Below, piece after piece: positions 1-8,240 of a DNA stretch of 15,500 bases. The position numbers and the translations under genes were made by a program. Location of the stretch: NCBI GenBank assembly GCA_021161135.1, contig JAGHBD010000125.1, positions 1 through 15,500 of the forward strand, read 5' to 3'. Within the stretch, counting starts at the first letter, position 1, and each line of letters begins with the position of its first letter. Source of the stretch: Thermoplasmata archaeon. Its GTDB lineage: Archaea > Thermoplasmatota > E2 > UBA202 > JdFR-43. The notes beneath the pieces were generated by a model. That model was not told where the DNA came from. It worked only from the letters and a program-made list of their open reading frames with translations, and did no database searches.

Positions 1-22
1 AAACAATAAATGGAAGGATAAG

Positions 23-295
23 ATGAAGTACTGGGTAAAGAAGGAATTAAAACCACCCCACGGAAAAGTCTATATTATTAAGGATCGCTGTAAAGGCTGT
101 GGTTTTTGCATAGAATTTTGCCCTCAAGGTGTTTTGCAGGAATCAGAGGAATTCAATTCTAAAGGTTATCATCCGCCAAAACTTGTGGAAAGCGATGAGA
201 AAAAATGCATTGGATGCGGTTTCTGCTCATTGATATGTCCAGAATTTGCAATTTACATTGAAAAGGAGGAGGAAAATGAAGAAGGAACAGATTAA
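23..295 (+). CDS. korD: 2-oxoglutarate:ferredoxin oxidoreductase, delta (ferredoxin-like) subunit
   Basis: A 90-residue dicluster ferredoxin subunit that carries electrons between the catalytic subunits of a 2-oxoacid:ferredoxin oxidoreductase and free ferredoxin in the cytoplasm. Two complete CxxCxxCxxxCP motifs are visible (C23/C26/C29/C33 and C62/C65/C68/C72), enough for two [4Fe-4S] clusters. The acidic tail (EEENEEGTD) is ordinary. The ATG at 23 follows a purine-rich GGAAGGATAAG. The frame stays open to the window edge, so a longer N-terminus cannot be excluded. Another frame ends at TGA 24-26, so an upstream gene could end in an ATGA overlap; this is only a possibility. The immediate korA-korB-korC neighbours fix the role, because as a lone gene it would only be 'ferredoxin'. 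The D-A-B-C order is the one known for archaeal Kor operons. Confidence 0.88.
   Translation: MKYWVKKELKPPHGKVYIIKDRCKGCGFCIEFCPQGVLQESEEFNSKGYHPPKLVESDEKKCIGCGFCSLICPEFAIYIEKEEENEEGTD
265..272 (+). promoter_or_regulatory. ribosome binding site of korA
   Basis: GGAGGAGG, three bases before the ATG at 276, lies inside the end of korD. It decides the korA start against the upstream in-frame ATG at 246, which has no such site. Confidence 0.75.
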
Positions 296-1418
296 ATTTT
301 ACAGCGGCAACATAGCGGCTGCAGAGGGAGCGATAGCAGCTGGCTGCAGATTTTTTGCTGGCTATCCCATCACGCCTTCATCGGAAATAGCTGAGCACAT
401 GGCACGCCGCCTTCCACAGGTTGGCGGTGTTTTCATTCAAATGGAAGATGAGCTGGCTTCGATGGCTGCAATACTCGGCGCCTCATGGGGAGGAGCAAAG
501 GCAATGACGGCTACAAGCGGCCCAGGCTTCTCATTGATGCAGGAGAATATCGGGCTTGGGGCAATGACGGAGACGCCTTGCGTAGTTATAAATGTGCAGC
601 GCGCTGGTCCCAGCACGGGAATGCCCACACTCGTTGGACAAGCAGATGTGATGCAGGCAAGATGGGGAAGCCATGGGGATTATGAGATAATAGCTTTATC
701 GCCATCATCCCCTCAGGAATGTTTTGATTTAACCATAAAGGCATTTAATCTTGCTGAAGAGTATAGGGTGCCAGTCGTTGTTTTGATGGATGAAAGCGTC
801 GCCCATATGTTTGAAAAGGTTGTTATTCCTCCAGAAAATAAAATAAAGATTGTGAATAGAAAAAAGCCAGATGTCCCACCTGAAAAATATCTGCCTTTTA
901 AGCCAGAAGGATATGTTCCTCCAATGGCATGTGCAGGCGAGGGCTATAATGTTCATGTAACAGGATTGACTCATGATGAAAAAGGATATCCTCAAGCTAC
1001 TGATCCTGAAGTGCAGGAAAGGCTTGTAAGGCGATTATGCGACAAGATAAGAAAAAATGAAAGGAAAATGAGAGACATTGATGAATATGAAATGGATGAT
1101 GCAGATGTTGCCCTCGTTTCCTTCGGCATTTCTGGAAGGAGCAGCAAGGCGGCGGTGAAGGAAGCAAGGAGGCGAGGCTATAAAGTAGGGCTTATAAGGT
1201 TGCGAACAATATGGCCATTCCCAGATGAATATTTTGAAAAAATTGCAGGAGACATCAAAAAATTCATTGTTGTCGAGATAAATTATGGGCAAATAAAATT
1301 GGAAGTGGAGAGAAATGTTGGCAAGGAAAAAGTTATTCTGCTGCCAAAATTTGGAGGAGAGATACACAAGCCACATGAGATATATGAAAAAATAAAGGAG
1401 GTGTACAATGGAGATTGA
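276..1418 (+). CDS. korA: 2-oxoglutarate:ferredoxin oxidoreductase, alpha subunit
   Basis: A 380-residue alpha subunit of the thiamine-diphosphate enzyme that interconverts 2-oxoglutarate and succinyl-CoA + CO2 with ferredoxin. The N-terminal pyrimidine-binding domain carries SGNIAAAEGA (10-19) and the signature YPITPSSE (30-37), then MEDELASM and ATSGPG, all typical of KorA/PorA/VorA. A C-terminal transketolase-like domain (ALVSFGISGRS, RLRTIWPFP) follows. The frame is open from an ATG at 246, but the start at 276 is preferred. A strong GGAGGAGG at 265-272 precedes it, and MKKEQIKFYSGNIA is the family's normal N-terminus. It overlaps korD by 20 bases and korB by 11, so translation is probably coupled. 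Substrate assignment (2-oxoglutarate rather than pyruvate or branched 2-oxoacids) rests on gene order and on the beta subunit. Confidence 0.93.
   Translation: MKKEQIKFYSGNIAAAEGAIAAGCRFFAGYPITPSSEIAEHMARRLPQVGGVFIQMEDELASMAAILGASWGGAKAMTATSGPGFSLMQENIGLGAMTETPCVVINVQRAGPSTGMPTLVGQADVMQARWGSHGDYEIIALSPSSPQECFDLTIKAFNLAEEYRVPVVVLMDESVAHMFEKVVIPPENKIKIVNRKKPDVPPEKYLPFKPEGYVPPMACAGEGYNVHVTGLTHDEKGYPQATDPEVQERLVRRLCDKIRKNERKMRDIDEYEMDDADVALVSFGISGRSSKAAVKEARRRGYKVGLIRLRTIWPFPDEYFEKIAGDIKKFIVVEINYGQIKLEVERNVGKEKVILLPKFGGEIHKPHEIYEKIKEVYNGD
1397..1403 (+). promoter_or_regulatory. ribosome binding site of korB
   Basis: GGAGGTG, four bases before the ATG at 1408, is the best match in the window to the anti-Shine-Dalgarno sequence. 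It sits inside the last codons of korA. Confidence 0.75.
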
Positions 1419-2238
1419 GGCAAAAAGTCATCCATTTGATAAATATCTGAGGGCTGATCGCATACCTCACATATGGTGTCCAGGTTGCGGATTGGGGACG
1501 GCTTTAAACTGCTTTTTACAGGCGCTGGAAGAAACAGAGATAGATTTGAAAAATCTTGCAGTTGTATCTGGCATAGGATGTGCAGGAAGAGTTGCTGGAT
1601 ACATAAATGTTGATTCATATCATACCACTCATGGAAGAGCCATTCCTTTCGCCACTGGCTTAAAACTTGCAAATCCAAAGTTGAAAGTGGTTGTATTTAG
1701 CGGGGATGGCGATTTATTTGCGATAGGAGGAAATCACTTCATACATGCAGCTCGCCGAAACATCGACATGACAGTTATATGTGTAAATAACTACAACTAT
1801 GGAATGACAGGCGGGCAACTTGGCCCCACAACACCGCTGGAAGCAAGAACGACGACTGCTCCATACGGCAATATAGAGCATCCATTCAATTTATGTCATG
1901 TTGCCGCCGCCTCTGGCGCAGTGTATGTAGCGAGATGGACAACACTACATGTCCGCCGCTTGAAAGAGAGTATGAAGGAGGCATTGAATAAAAAGGGATT
2001 TTCATTTGTGGAAGTTATAGCTCCGTGCCCCACTGCCTTCGGGCGCCGCAATAGAGAGCCAAGCGGACTGGATACGCTGCGCTATTATAAAGAACATTCT
2101 GTTATAAAGCATGGAATAGATCCCTCTGAGGCAGATATTGAAATAGGAGGAGATATTATAGTTGGCAAATTCGTTGATATTGAAAAGCATACGTTTAATG
2201 AGGCGGTTGAGGAGCTTATAAAGAAGGCGAGAAAATGA
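1408..2238 (+). CDS. korB: 2-oxoglutarate:ferredoxin oxidoreductase, beta (TPP-binding) subunit
   Basis: A 276-residue beta subunit that binds thiamine diphosphate and a [4Fe-4S] cluster. WCPGCG (23-28) supplies two cluster cysteines. GDGD (99-102) begins the TPP/Mg motif and continues to VNNYNYGMTGGQ (126-137). The PCPTAFGRRN segment near residue 206 resembles the PCPT..GRRN stretch of KorB-type rather than PorB-type subunits, which supports 2-oxoglutarate as substrate. There is no fused ferredoxin domain; korD supplies those clusters. Length is normal for the family. It overlaps korA by 11 bases and korC by 4 (ATGA). In an autotroph it would run in the carboxylating direction using low-potential ferredoxin, which fits the hydrogenase/Hdr genes downstream; direction is inferred. 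Confidence 0.93.
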   Translation: MEIEAKSHPFDKYLRADRIPHIWCPGCGLGTALNCFLQALEETEIDLKNLAVVSGIGCAGRVAGYINVDSYHTTHGRAIPFATGLKLANPKLKVVVFSGDGDLFAIGGNHFIHAARRNIDMTVICVNNYNYGMTGGQLGPTTPLEARTTTAPYGNIEHPFNLCHVAAASGAVYVARWTTLHVRRLKESMKEALNKKGFSFVEVIAPCPTAFGRRNREPSGLDTLRYYKEHSVIKHGIDPSEADIEIGGDIIVGKFVDIEKHTFNEAVEELIKKARK

Positions 2239-2774
2239 GGGTGGAGATAAAGTTTGGCGGATTCGGAGGGCAGGGAATAATTTTAATGGGCAATATAACG
2301 GCGAGGGCAGCCGCCATATATGATGGTAAAAACGCTGTCTTCACGCCTTCTTATGGGCCAGAGGCAAGAGGAGGGGCGGCAAGCTCCAATGTTGTCATAA
2401 GTGAGGAGGAAATTGATTATCCATACGTAACGCAACCAGATGTGCTTGTTGTAATGAGTCAGGGTGCTTACGAAAAGTTTGCTCCATTGCTCAAAGATGA
2501 TGGCTTACTCATTATTGATGAAGATTTGGTGAAGCTGCATAACGGCGAGGGTAAAGTTGCGAAAATTCCGGCGACGAGGATAGCTGAAGGACTTGGCAAA
2601 AGAATAGTTGCAAATATTGTGATGCTTGGCTTCTTTACAGGCGTAACAAAGCTTGTTTCATATGAGGCAATTAAAAAGGCTGTTTTGGAAAGTGTGCCAG
2701 CTAAATTTAGGGAATTAAACGAGGATGCTTTAGAAAGAGGGTATAAGCAGGGGATAAAATGGCAAGGAGAATAG
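2235..2774 (+). CDS. korC: 2-oxoglutarate:ferredoxin oxidoreductase, gamma subunit
   Basis: A 179-residue gamma subunit (POR_N/gamma domain), the fourth part of the split archaeal Kor enzyme; it closes the CoA-binding side of the active site. The signature GGFGGQGI occurs at residues 7-14 and YGPEARGG follows near 42-49; both are diagnostic for the gamma domain of 2-oxoacid:acceptor oxidoreductases. Start and stop overlap korB in ATGA, and the 3' end overlaps hdrA by 16 bases. The direct overlap with hdrA is notable because it places the ferredoxin consumer and the ferredoxin-reducing bifurcating flavoprotein in one transcript. Confidence 0.92.
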   Translation: MRVEIKFGGFGGQGIILMGNITARAAAIYDGKNAVFTPSYGPEARGGAASSNVVISEEEIDYPYVTQPDVLVVMSQGAYEKFAPLLKDDGLLIIDEDLVKLHNGEGKVAKIPATRIAEGLGKRIVANIVMLGFFTGVTKLVSYEAIKKAVLESVPAKFRELNEDALERGYKQGIKWQGE

Positions 2775-4696
2775 GTGTTTTCGTTTGCCATTGCGGCGTT
2801 AATATTGCGGGAGTTGTTGATGTTGAAAAGGTTGCTGAGGAGCTGCGAAAATACCCGGGTGTTGCCTTTGCGACGACATATCAGTATATGTGCTCAGACC
2901 CCGGCCAGAATCTCATACGGCAGAAAATAGAAGAAGAAAATCTTGATGCCGTCGTGATAGCCGCATGCTCACCTTCAATGCATGAAGAAACATTCCGCAA
3001 TGTATGCAAGGACTATTTCAATCCTCAGAGATGCGAGATGGCAAATATAAGGGAGCAGTGCTCATGGGTTCATGAAAAGGAGGAGGCGACAGAGAAGGCG
3101 ATAAAAATAGTGAAGGCAACGGTTGAGAAACTCAAGGGCAATGAGGATCTAACGCCCATCTATGTGCCTGTAGAAAAGAAATGCCTTGTTATAGGCGGTG
3201 GCATCGCCGGCATTCAGGCAGCACTAGATATTGCGGATGCTGGCTATGAGGTTATTCTGGTTGAAAAAGAGCCGAGCATAGGAGGAAGAATGGCTCAACT
3301 TAGCGAGACATTTCCAACACTCGACTGCAGCCAGTGTATTTTAACGCCAAAAATGGTTGCCGTTTCCAGGCACCCGAAAATAAAGTTAATGGCTTACAGC
3401 GAGGTTATCGATATCTCCGGCTATGTGGGCAATTTTGATGTAAAAATACTCAAAAAGCCTCGCTATGTCGATGAGGATGCATGTACTGTTTGTGGTGATT
3501 GCGAAAAAGTATGCCCTGTTATAGTTCCAAATGAGTTTGACATGGAAAAGAAGCCGAGAAAAGCTATCTTCATTCCATTCCCGCAGGCGGTTCCATCAAC
3601 ATATACAATAGATAGGGAGGCATGTCTTGGCTTGGCTCCGCTAACTTGCGCTGAATGCAGGGAGGCATGCGAGGCAAATGCAATAAATTATGATATGCAG
3701 CCAAAAATTGTGGAAGAAAAGGTTGGCGCCATTATAGTTGCAACTGGCTATGACTTATATGATAAAAGCAATCTTGTTGAATATGGATATGGAGAGGATG
3801 ACGACATAATAACAAGCTTGGAGTTCGAAAGAATGCTTTCCGCCAGCGGGCCAACAGGCGGCAACATAATAAAGCCTTCCACTGGCGAAACACCCAAAAA
3901 GGTTGTATTTGTTCAGTGTGCAGGCTCGAGGGATAAACAGCACATGCCATACTGCAGCAGCATATGCTGCATGTATACCGCAAAGCATGCCCTGCTTTAC
4001 AAGCATCATGTTCCAGATGGAGAGGCATACGTTTTTTACATTGATATAAGGGCGACAGGAAAAGATTATGAGGAATTCATCAACAATGTTATGGAGGAGG
4101 AAAGGATAAACTATATTCGTGGAAAAGTTGCGAAGATATTCAGGGAGGGAGATAAAATTGTTGTTTGGGGCGTCGATACTCTAACTGGCAAAAAGGTGGA
4201 GATAAAAGCTGATTTGGTTGTGCTTGCCATGGCAATAGTTGGAAGGAAGGAAACGAAAGAAATAGCACAGCTTCTTAAAGTTGCAACAGGCGTTGGAGGA
4301 TTTTTAAAGGAATCTCATCCAAAGTTAAAACCAGTTGAAGCCCTCTCGAGAGGCATTTATTTTGCTGGATGCGCTCAGGCTCCGAAAGATATTCCTGCCA
4401 CCGTCGCCCAGGCAAGTGCCGCCGCTTCCAAAGTTCTTGCTTTATTTGCTAAAGACAAGCTTGAGAAAGATCCGATGGTGGCAGTTGTGGATGAAGAGCA
4501 TTGTTCAGGTTGTGGAGTGTGCATAAGCGTGTGTCCATATGGAGCAATGCAGCGCCAGCCAAACGGAAAAGCAAAATGTATAGAAGCTTTGTGTGAGGGA
4601 TGCGGAACATGCGCTGCCGCATGTCCGAGCAATAACATAGAAATGCGCAATTATAGGGATGAGCAGATTGAGAAGATGATAGAGGTGATAATATGA
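2759..4696 (+). CDS. hdrA: HdrA-like electron-bifurcating FAD/iron-sulfur protein
   Basis: A 645-residue HdrA, the flavoprotein core of the soluble HdrABC-MvhADG complex, which in methanogens splits electron pairs from H2 between ferredoxin and a disulfide. Order of parts: N-terminal cysteine-rich segment GVFVCHCGVN (6-15) with further cysteines at 45, 70, 83, 92 and 101; FAD Rossmann motif GGGIAG (146-151); CSQC (190-193); inserted ferredoxin-like part with C242/C245/C248/C252 and C289/C297/C300/C304; GPTGG and CAGSRD in the FAD domain; GIYFAGCAQAPKDIP (532-546); and a C-terminal dicluster ferredoxin (C582/C585/C588/C592 and C607/C612/C615/C618/C622). All HdrA hallmarks are present and length is normal, with no fusion to MvhD. 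HdrA also occurs in non-methanogens, so its disulfide partner cannot be assumed. It overlaps korC by 16 bases and mvhD by 4. Confidence 0.95.
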   Translation: MARRIGVFVCHCGVNIAGVVDVEKVAEELRKYPGVAFATTYQYMCSDPGQNLIRQKIEEENLDAVVIAACSPSMHEETFRNVCKDYFNPQRCEMANIREQCSWVHEKEEATEKAIKIVKATVEKLKGNEDLTPIYVPVEKKCLVIGGGIAGIQAALDIADAGYEVILVEKEPSIGGRMAQLSETFPTLDCSQCILTPKMVAVSRHPKIKLMAYSEVIDISGYVGNFDVKILKKPRYVDEDACTVCGDCEKVCPVIVPNEFDMEKKPRKAIFIPFPQAVPSTYTIDREACLGLAPLTCAECREACEANAINYDMQPKIVEEKVGAIIVATGYDLYDKSNLVEYGYGEDDDIITSLEFERMLSASGPTGGNIIKPSTGETPKKVVFVQCAGSRDKQHMPYCSSICCMYTAKHALLYKHHVPDGEAYVFYIDIRATGKDYEEFINNVMEEERINYIRGKVAKIFREGDKIVVWGVDTLTGKKVEIKADLVVLAMAIVGRKETKEIAQLLKVATGVGGFLKESHPKLKPVEALSRGIYFAGCAQAPKDIPATVAQASAAASKVLALFAKDKLEKDPMVAVVDEEHCSGCGVCISVCPYGAMQRQPNGKAKCIEALCEGCGTCAAACPSNNIEMRNYRDEQIEKMIEVII

Positions 4697-5103
4697 GTTT
4701 TGAGCCAGAGATCGTAGCTTTTCTATGCAACTGGTGTGCCTATGCAGGCGCAGATATGGCGGGCACATCCCGCCTTAAATATCCGGCGAATGTTGTTCCA
4801 ATAAAAGTCATGTGTTCTGGCAGAGTTGATCCAGAATTCATTCTGGAGGCATTTGAGAGAGGAGCAGATGGTGTTTTCATAGGTGGCTGTCATCCAGGAG
4901 ATTGTCATTATGTAAATGGTAACATAAGAACAAGAAGGCGAGTGGAAATGCTGAAAAAGTTGCTTGAGCAAATGGGAATAAATCCCCGCCGCCTTCGCCT
5001 TGAGTGGGTTTCCGCTACGGAAGGGGCGAAATTTGCGAGAGTTATGAAGGAATTTGTTGAGGAGATAAGGCAACTCGGCCCATCACCATTGAGGAGGAAG
5101 TAA
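4693..5103 (+). CDS. mvhD: MvhD-type [2Fe-2S] electron-transfer subunit
   Basis: A 136-residue FlpD/MvhD family protein that wires the hydrogenase small subunit to HdrA. Conserved cysteines: C12 and C15 (FLCNWC), C41 (MCSGR) and C66/C71 in GGCHPGDCHY. These are the usual ligands for the single [2Fe-2S] cluster of MvhD. The protein is full length and stands alone; in some organisms this domain is fused to the C-terminus of HdrA. It begins in ATGA overlap with hdrA and ends one base before mvhG, so stoichiometric expression with both partners is expected. Confidence 0.93.
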   Translation: MSFEPEIVAFLCNWCAYAGADMAGTSRLKYPANVVPIKVMCSGRVDPEFILEAFERGADGVFIGGCHPGDCHYVNGNIRTRRRVEMLKKLLEQMGINPRRLRLEWVSATEGAKFARVMKEFVEEIRQLGPSPLRRK

Positions 5104-5104
5104 G

Positions 5105-6043
5105 ATGAAGAAGAAAATAGCCATGTACTGGGGTGCTGGATGTGGTGGATGTGATGTTTCGTTGCTTGGCATTCATGAAAAGTTGCTGGAGTTGCTTGAT
5201 GACATAGAAATTGTTTTCTGGCCATGTGCCACAGATTTCAAATATGAGGATCTGGAAAAAATGCCAGATAAAAGCATAGACATTGCTTTTTATAATGGAG
5301 CAATAAGGACGAGCGAGAATGAAGAAATTGCGAAATTGCTGAGAAAAAAATCGAAGATTTTAGTTGCGTATGGTTCATGTGCAATTGAAGGATGCATTAT
5401 AGGACTGGCAAATCTGTATGATAAGGAGGAGATTTTCAGGGCTGTTTATCTGGAAAATGAGACAACGCCTAACAAAGAAAAAATTGTTCCCAAGGAAAAA
5501 GCAGGAGAGCTTGAGCTTCCAGAATTTCTCCCCCACCTTAAAGTGCTGAGTAACGTTGTCAAGGTTGATGCAGTCATTCCTGGCTGCCCACCACCGAAGC
5601 CAGTGCTTATCGAAGCTTTGGAAGCGCTGCTTTCGGGCAAAACACAGTTTGGTAAAAGCGTTGCCCTATGCGATGAATGTCCCCGCAGAGATACGAAGCC
5701 AGATAAGATAGAGATAGATCGCTTCTATAGATGGCATGAGAAGCAGGACGATGGTAAATGCTTCCTAGCCCAAGGCATAATATGTATGGGGCCTGCAACG
5801 CTTGCTGGATGCGGCGGGGAATGTATAGCTGCGAATATTCCATGCACAGGCTGCATGGGGCCGCCGCCGAAGGTTCGCAATCAGGGAGCAGCGATGCTTT
5901 CTGCCATCGCTTCCTTGCTGGGCGAGATGGATGAGGAAAGGGAGAAGGAAGTGATAGAGAGTATTCAGGATATGGTAGGGACATTTTATAAATATACGAC
6001 TGCAAAATTATTACCAAAAGGGAGGGTTAAGGATGAAGGTTAG
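5105..6043 (+). CDS. mvhG: F420-non-reducing [NiFe]-hydrogenase small subunit
   Basis: A 312-residue small (electron-transfer) subunit of a cytoplasmic group 3 [NiFe]-hydrogenase. The proximal cluster ligands are visible as C13/C16 (GAGCGGCD), C92 (GSCAIEGC) and C161 (PGCPPPKP). The C-terminal half has eight more cysteines (C189, C192, C219, C227, C236, C240, C247, C250), enough for the medial and distal [4Fe-4S] clusters. There is no twin-arginine signal or membrane anchor, so the enzyme is soluble. Its partners lie on either side: mvhD one base upstream and mvhA overlapping by 11 bases. I prefer Mvh (group 3c) over Frh (group 3a) because no F420-binding FrhB is present and MvhD/HdrA are adjacent. 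Confidence 0.93.
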   Translation: MKKKIAMYWGAGCGGCDVSLLGIHEKLLELLDDIEIVFWPCATDFKYEDLEKMPDKSIDIAFYNGAIRTSENEEIAKLLRKKSKILVAYGSCAIEGCIIGLANLYDKEEIFRAVYLENETTPNKEKIVPKEKAGELELPEFLPHLKVLSNVVKVDAVIPGCPPPKPVLIEALEALLSGKTQFGKSVALCDECPRRDTKPDKIEIDRFYRWHEKQDDGKCFLAQGIICMGPATLAGCGGECIAANIPCTGCMGPPPKVRNQGAAMLSAIASLLGEMDEEREKEVIESIQDMVGTFYKYTTAKLLPKGRVKDEG

Positions 6044-7463
6044 TATTGATCCCATAACTAGGCTTGAAGGGCATGGAAAAATTGAGATATTTTTGGATGA
6101 CAAAGGAAATGTGGAGAAGGCTTACATGCAGATTCCAGAATTGCGTGGTTTCGAAATGTTTTGCAGGGGGAGAAAAGCAGAGGATATGCCAATAATAACA
6201 GCACGCATTTGTGGTGTATGCCCCGAAGCACATCACATGGCGGCAGCAAAAGCGCTCGATGACGCATTCAATGTTGAGCCACCTGAGACAGCGAAGCTTT
6301 TACGAGAACTCCTTTACAATGCCTATATTTTCTATGACCACTGCCTTCACTTATATTATCTTGGAGGCATCGATGTTCTGCTTGGAGATGTGCCGAAGGA
6401 GGAAAGAAATGTTATTGGCCTAATCAAAAAATTTGGAATGGAGATTGGCAAGGAAGTTGTTAAGCATCGCCGCTATGCCATGGAAATAGTCAAAATGCTT
6501 GGAGGAAGGGAGATACATCCCGTCGCCGCTATTCCGGGAGGAGTGAGCAAAGGGATAGGAGAGGATGAGAGGAAGGAAATAGAGGAGAAGGCAAAGTCAT
6601 GCATAGAATTTGCAAAAACGAGTTTGGCTATATTTAAGGAGGTATTTGAGAGCAAGAGATGGAATGAATTACTCGGCTTAGATAGTTTGCAAACATATTA
6701 CATGGGGCTTGTTGATAAAAATAACCACGTAAATTATTATGATGGTGATATTCGCATTGTAACGCCGAGCGGAAAAGAATTTGCAAAAATAAAGACAGGA
6801 GATATTTTAAATCATATAGAGGAGCATGTTGAGGAATGGACATATGTAAAATTCCCATACCTTAAGAAGGTTGGATGGAAAGGCTTCGTGGATGGAGAGA
6901 AAAGCGGAATATATCGAGTGGGGCCGTTGGCAAGATTAAATGCAGCAGATGGAATGAACACAAAGGAAGCGATGAAGGAATTTGAGGAGTTTAAGAAAGA
7001 AGGCGTTGTTCATGAAACCTTTGCTTTTTATCACGCTCGCCTTATAGAAATGCTTAATGCAGCAGAAAGAATGTATGATTTAGTCCGCCATAATGCCATA
7101 ACTGGCACAGATATAAGGGCAATGCCCAACGAGCCAGATGAAGGCATTGGTGTTGTTGAGGCGGCAAGAGGAGTGCTAATCCATCATTATAAACTCAATT
7201 CGCATGGTATAGTTGAGGAGGCAAATCTCATAGTTGCGACAACAAACAACAATGCTGCCATAAATATGAGTGTGGCGAATGCTGCAAAAAAAGTTATAAA
7301 GAAAGGAAAAGTGGATGACATTATCCTCAATAAAGTTGAGTCAGCATTTCGATGTTATGATCCTTGCCTAGCATGCGCTTCCCATGCCCTCGGTGATACA
7401 CCGCTTGTTGTGAATATTTATAGAGGAAATAAACTCTATAAGAGGCTGAAGAAGAATGTATAG
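6033..7463 (+). CDS. mvhA: F420-non-reducing [NiFe]-hydrogenase large subunit
   Basis: A 476-residue catalytic subunit that splits H2 at a Ni-Fe centre. The L1 motif RICGVCPEAHH (58-68) gives C60 and C63; the L2 motif DPCLACASH (443-451) gives C445 and C448. All four Ni ligands are intact. After H451 there are 25 more residues, the usual position for a peptide removed by a hydrogenase maturation protease once nickel is inserted, and such a protease is the next gene. The N-terminus SIDPITRLEGHG is the conserved family start. ATG 6033 is preceded by GGGAGG inside mvhG. The 8-base overlap with the protease gene suggests coupled translation. Confidence 0.95.
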   Translation: MKVSIDPITRLEGHGKIEIFLDDKGNVEKAYMQIPELRGFEMFCRGRKAEDMPIITARICGVCPEAHHMAAAKALDDAFNVEPPETAKLLRELLYNAYIFYDHCLHLYYLGGIDVLLGDVPKEERNVIGLIKKFGMEIGKEVVKHRRYAMEIVKMLGGREIHPVAAIPGGVSKGIGEDERKEIEEKAKSCIEFAKTSLAIFKEVFESKRWNELLGLDSLQTYYMGLVDKNNHVNYYDGDIRIVTPSGKEFAKIKTGDILNHIEEHVEEWTYVKFPYLKKVGWKGFVDGEKSGIYRVGPLARLNAADGMNTKEAMKEFEEFKKEGVVHETFAFYHARLIEMLNAAERMYDLVRHNAITGTDIRAMPNEPDEGIGVVEAARGVLIHHYKLNSHGIVEEANLIVATTNNNAAINMSVANAAKKVIKKGKVDDIILNKVESAFRCYDPCLACASHALGDTPLVVNIYRGNKLYKRLKKNV

Positions 7464-7893
7464 CGTAATAGTTGGAGTTGGCAACCCCATACTGGGCGAT
7501 GATGCTGTCGGGCTGGAAGTAGCGAAAAGGCTGCACGGCAAAATAAATGCAGATGTCAAGTTTGCAGAAGCGGGAGGGCTTGAGCTTGCTGAAATGATCG
7601 CCGAATATGAATTTGCAATAATAATTGATGCAGTGAAGGGCAGGAAAGGAGTTGTTGAGATAGATGTTGAAGAATATGAAGAAAGTGTTGCAAATCATGA
7701 TATTGCTTTTCCATCTGCATACCGCATACTATCCAGATATATAAGGATGCCCAAGGTTCGTGTAGTTGGCATTGGAATAGATGGAATGGAGGTAAAGGAA
7801 GGGCTTTCGGAGGAAATTAAAAAACTTGTTCCTGTTGCAGTTGAAAAAGTTAAGGAAATAATGGAGGAGGAAAATGAACTGGTTGCTGTCTAA
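7456..7893 (+). CDS. [NiFe]-hydrogenase maturation endopeptidase (HycI/FrhD/HybD family)
   Basis: A 145-residue hydrogenase maturation protease. By family knowledge it removes the C-terminal peptide of the large subunit after nickel loading, here probably the 25 residues after H451 of MvhA. The signature GVGNPILGDDAVG (7-19) is clear. D16, D58 (IIIDAVKG) and H81 (ANHD) fall where the HybD family has its three nickel-sensing ligands (Glu/Asp, Asp, His). It sits directly after mvhA with an 8-base overlap and overlaps hdrC by 20 bases. Dedicated placement between mvhA and hdrC suggests specificity for this hydrogenase. No metallochaperone hyp genes are in the window. Confidence 0.9.
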   Translation: MYSVIVGVGNPILGDDAVGLEVAKRLHGKINADVKFAEAGGLELAEMIAEYEFAIIIDAVKGRKGVVEIDVEEYEESVANHDIAFPSAYRILSRYIRMPKVRVVGIGIDGMEVKEGLSEEIKKLVPVAVEKVKEIMEEENELVAV

Positions 7894-8236
7894 GGTTGAG
7901 GAGCTGAGCGGAGAAAATTTATATGCATGCTATCAGTGTGGAAAGTGCTCTGCTGGCTGCCCAATGGTGGAGGAAATGGATTTGCTGCCGAATCAGGTTA
8001 TACTTCTCGTTAAGCTAGGCGACGAAAGCGTTGTGGAGGCGAAGTCGCCATGGGTTTGCGCCCAATGCTATCAATGTGGCGTAAGATGTCCGAGAGAAGT
8101 GGATATAGCGAAAATAATGGAGGCTATACGGCTAATAAAATTGAGAAAGAATATTGACCATATAAAGCTGGAAAATGTTGAAAAAAATCTGCCTCAAATA
8201 GCAATAGTTAGTGCGACCCGCAAATATACAGGGTGA
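7874..8236 (+). CDS. hdrC: HdrC-like dicluster iron-sulfur protein
   Basis: A 120-residue HdrC, which carries electrons from HdrA to HdrB. Two CxxCxxCxxxCP motifs are intact: C19/C22/C25/C29 (CYQCGKCSAGCP) and C62/C65/C68/C72 (CAQCYQCGVRCP). It ends in LPQIAIVSATRKYTG, close to the usual HdrC C-terminus, so although short it looks complete. The start at 7874 follows GGAGGAGG within the maturation protease gene, which it overlaps by 20 bases. HdrB follows four bases downstream. No membrane segment, so this is the soluble HdrABC type rather than the membrane HdrDE type. Confidence 0.92.
   Translation: MNWLLSKVEELSGENLYACYQCGKCSAGCPMVEEMDLLPNQVILLVKLGDESVVEAKSPWVCAQCYQCGVRCPREVDIAKIMEAIRLIKLRKNIDHIKLENVEKNLPQIAIVSATRKYTG
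8232..8236 (+). promoter_or_regulatory. ribosome binding site of hdrB
   Basis: GGTGA four bases before ATG 8241, including the hdrC stop codon TGA. It supports the 8241 start over the in-frame ATG at 8211, which lies inside hdrC. Confidence 0.55.
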
Positions 8237-8240
8237 GAAA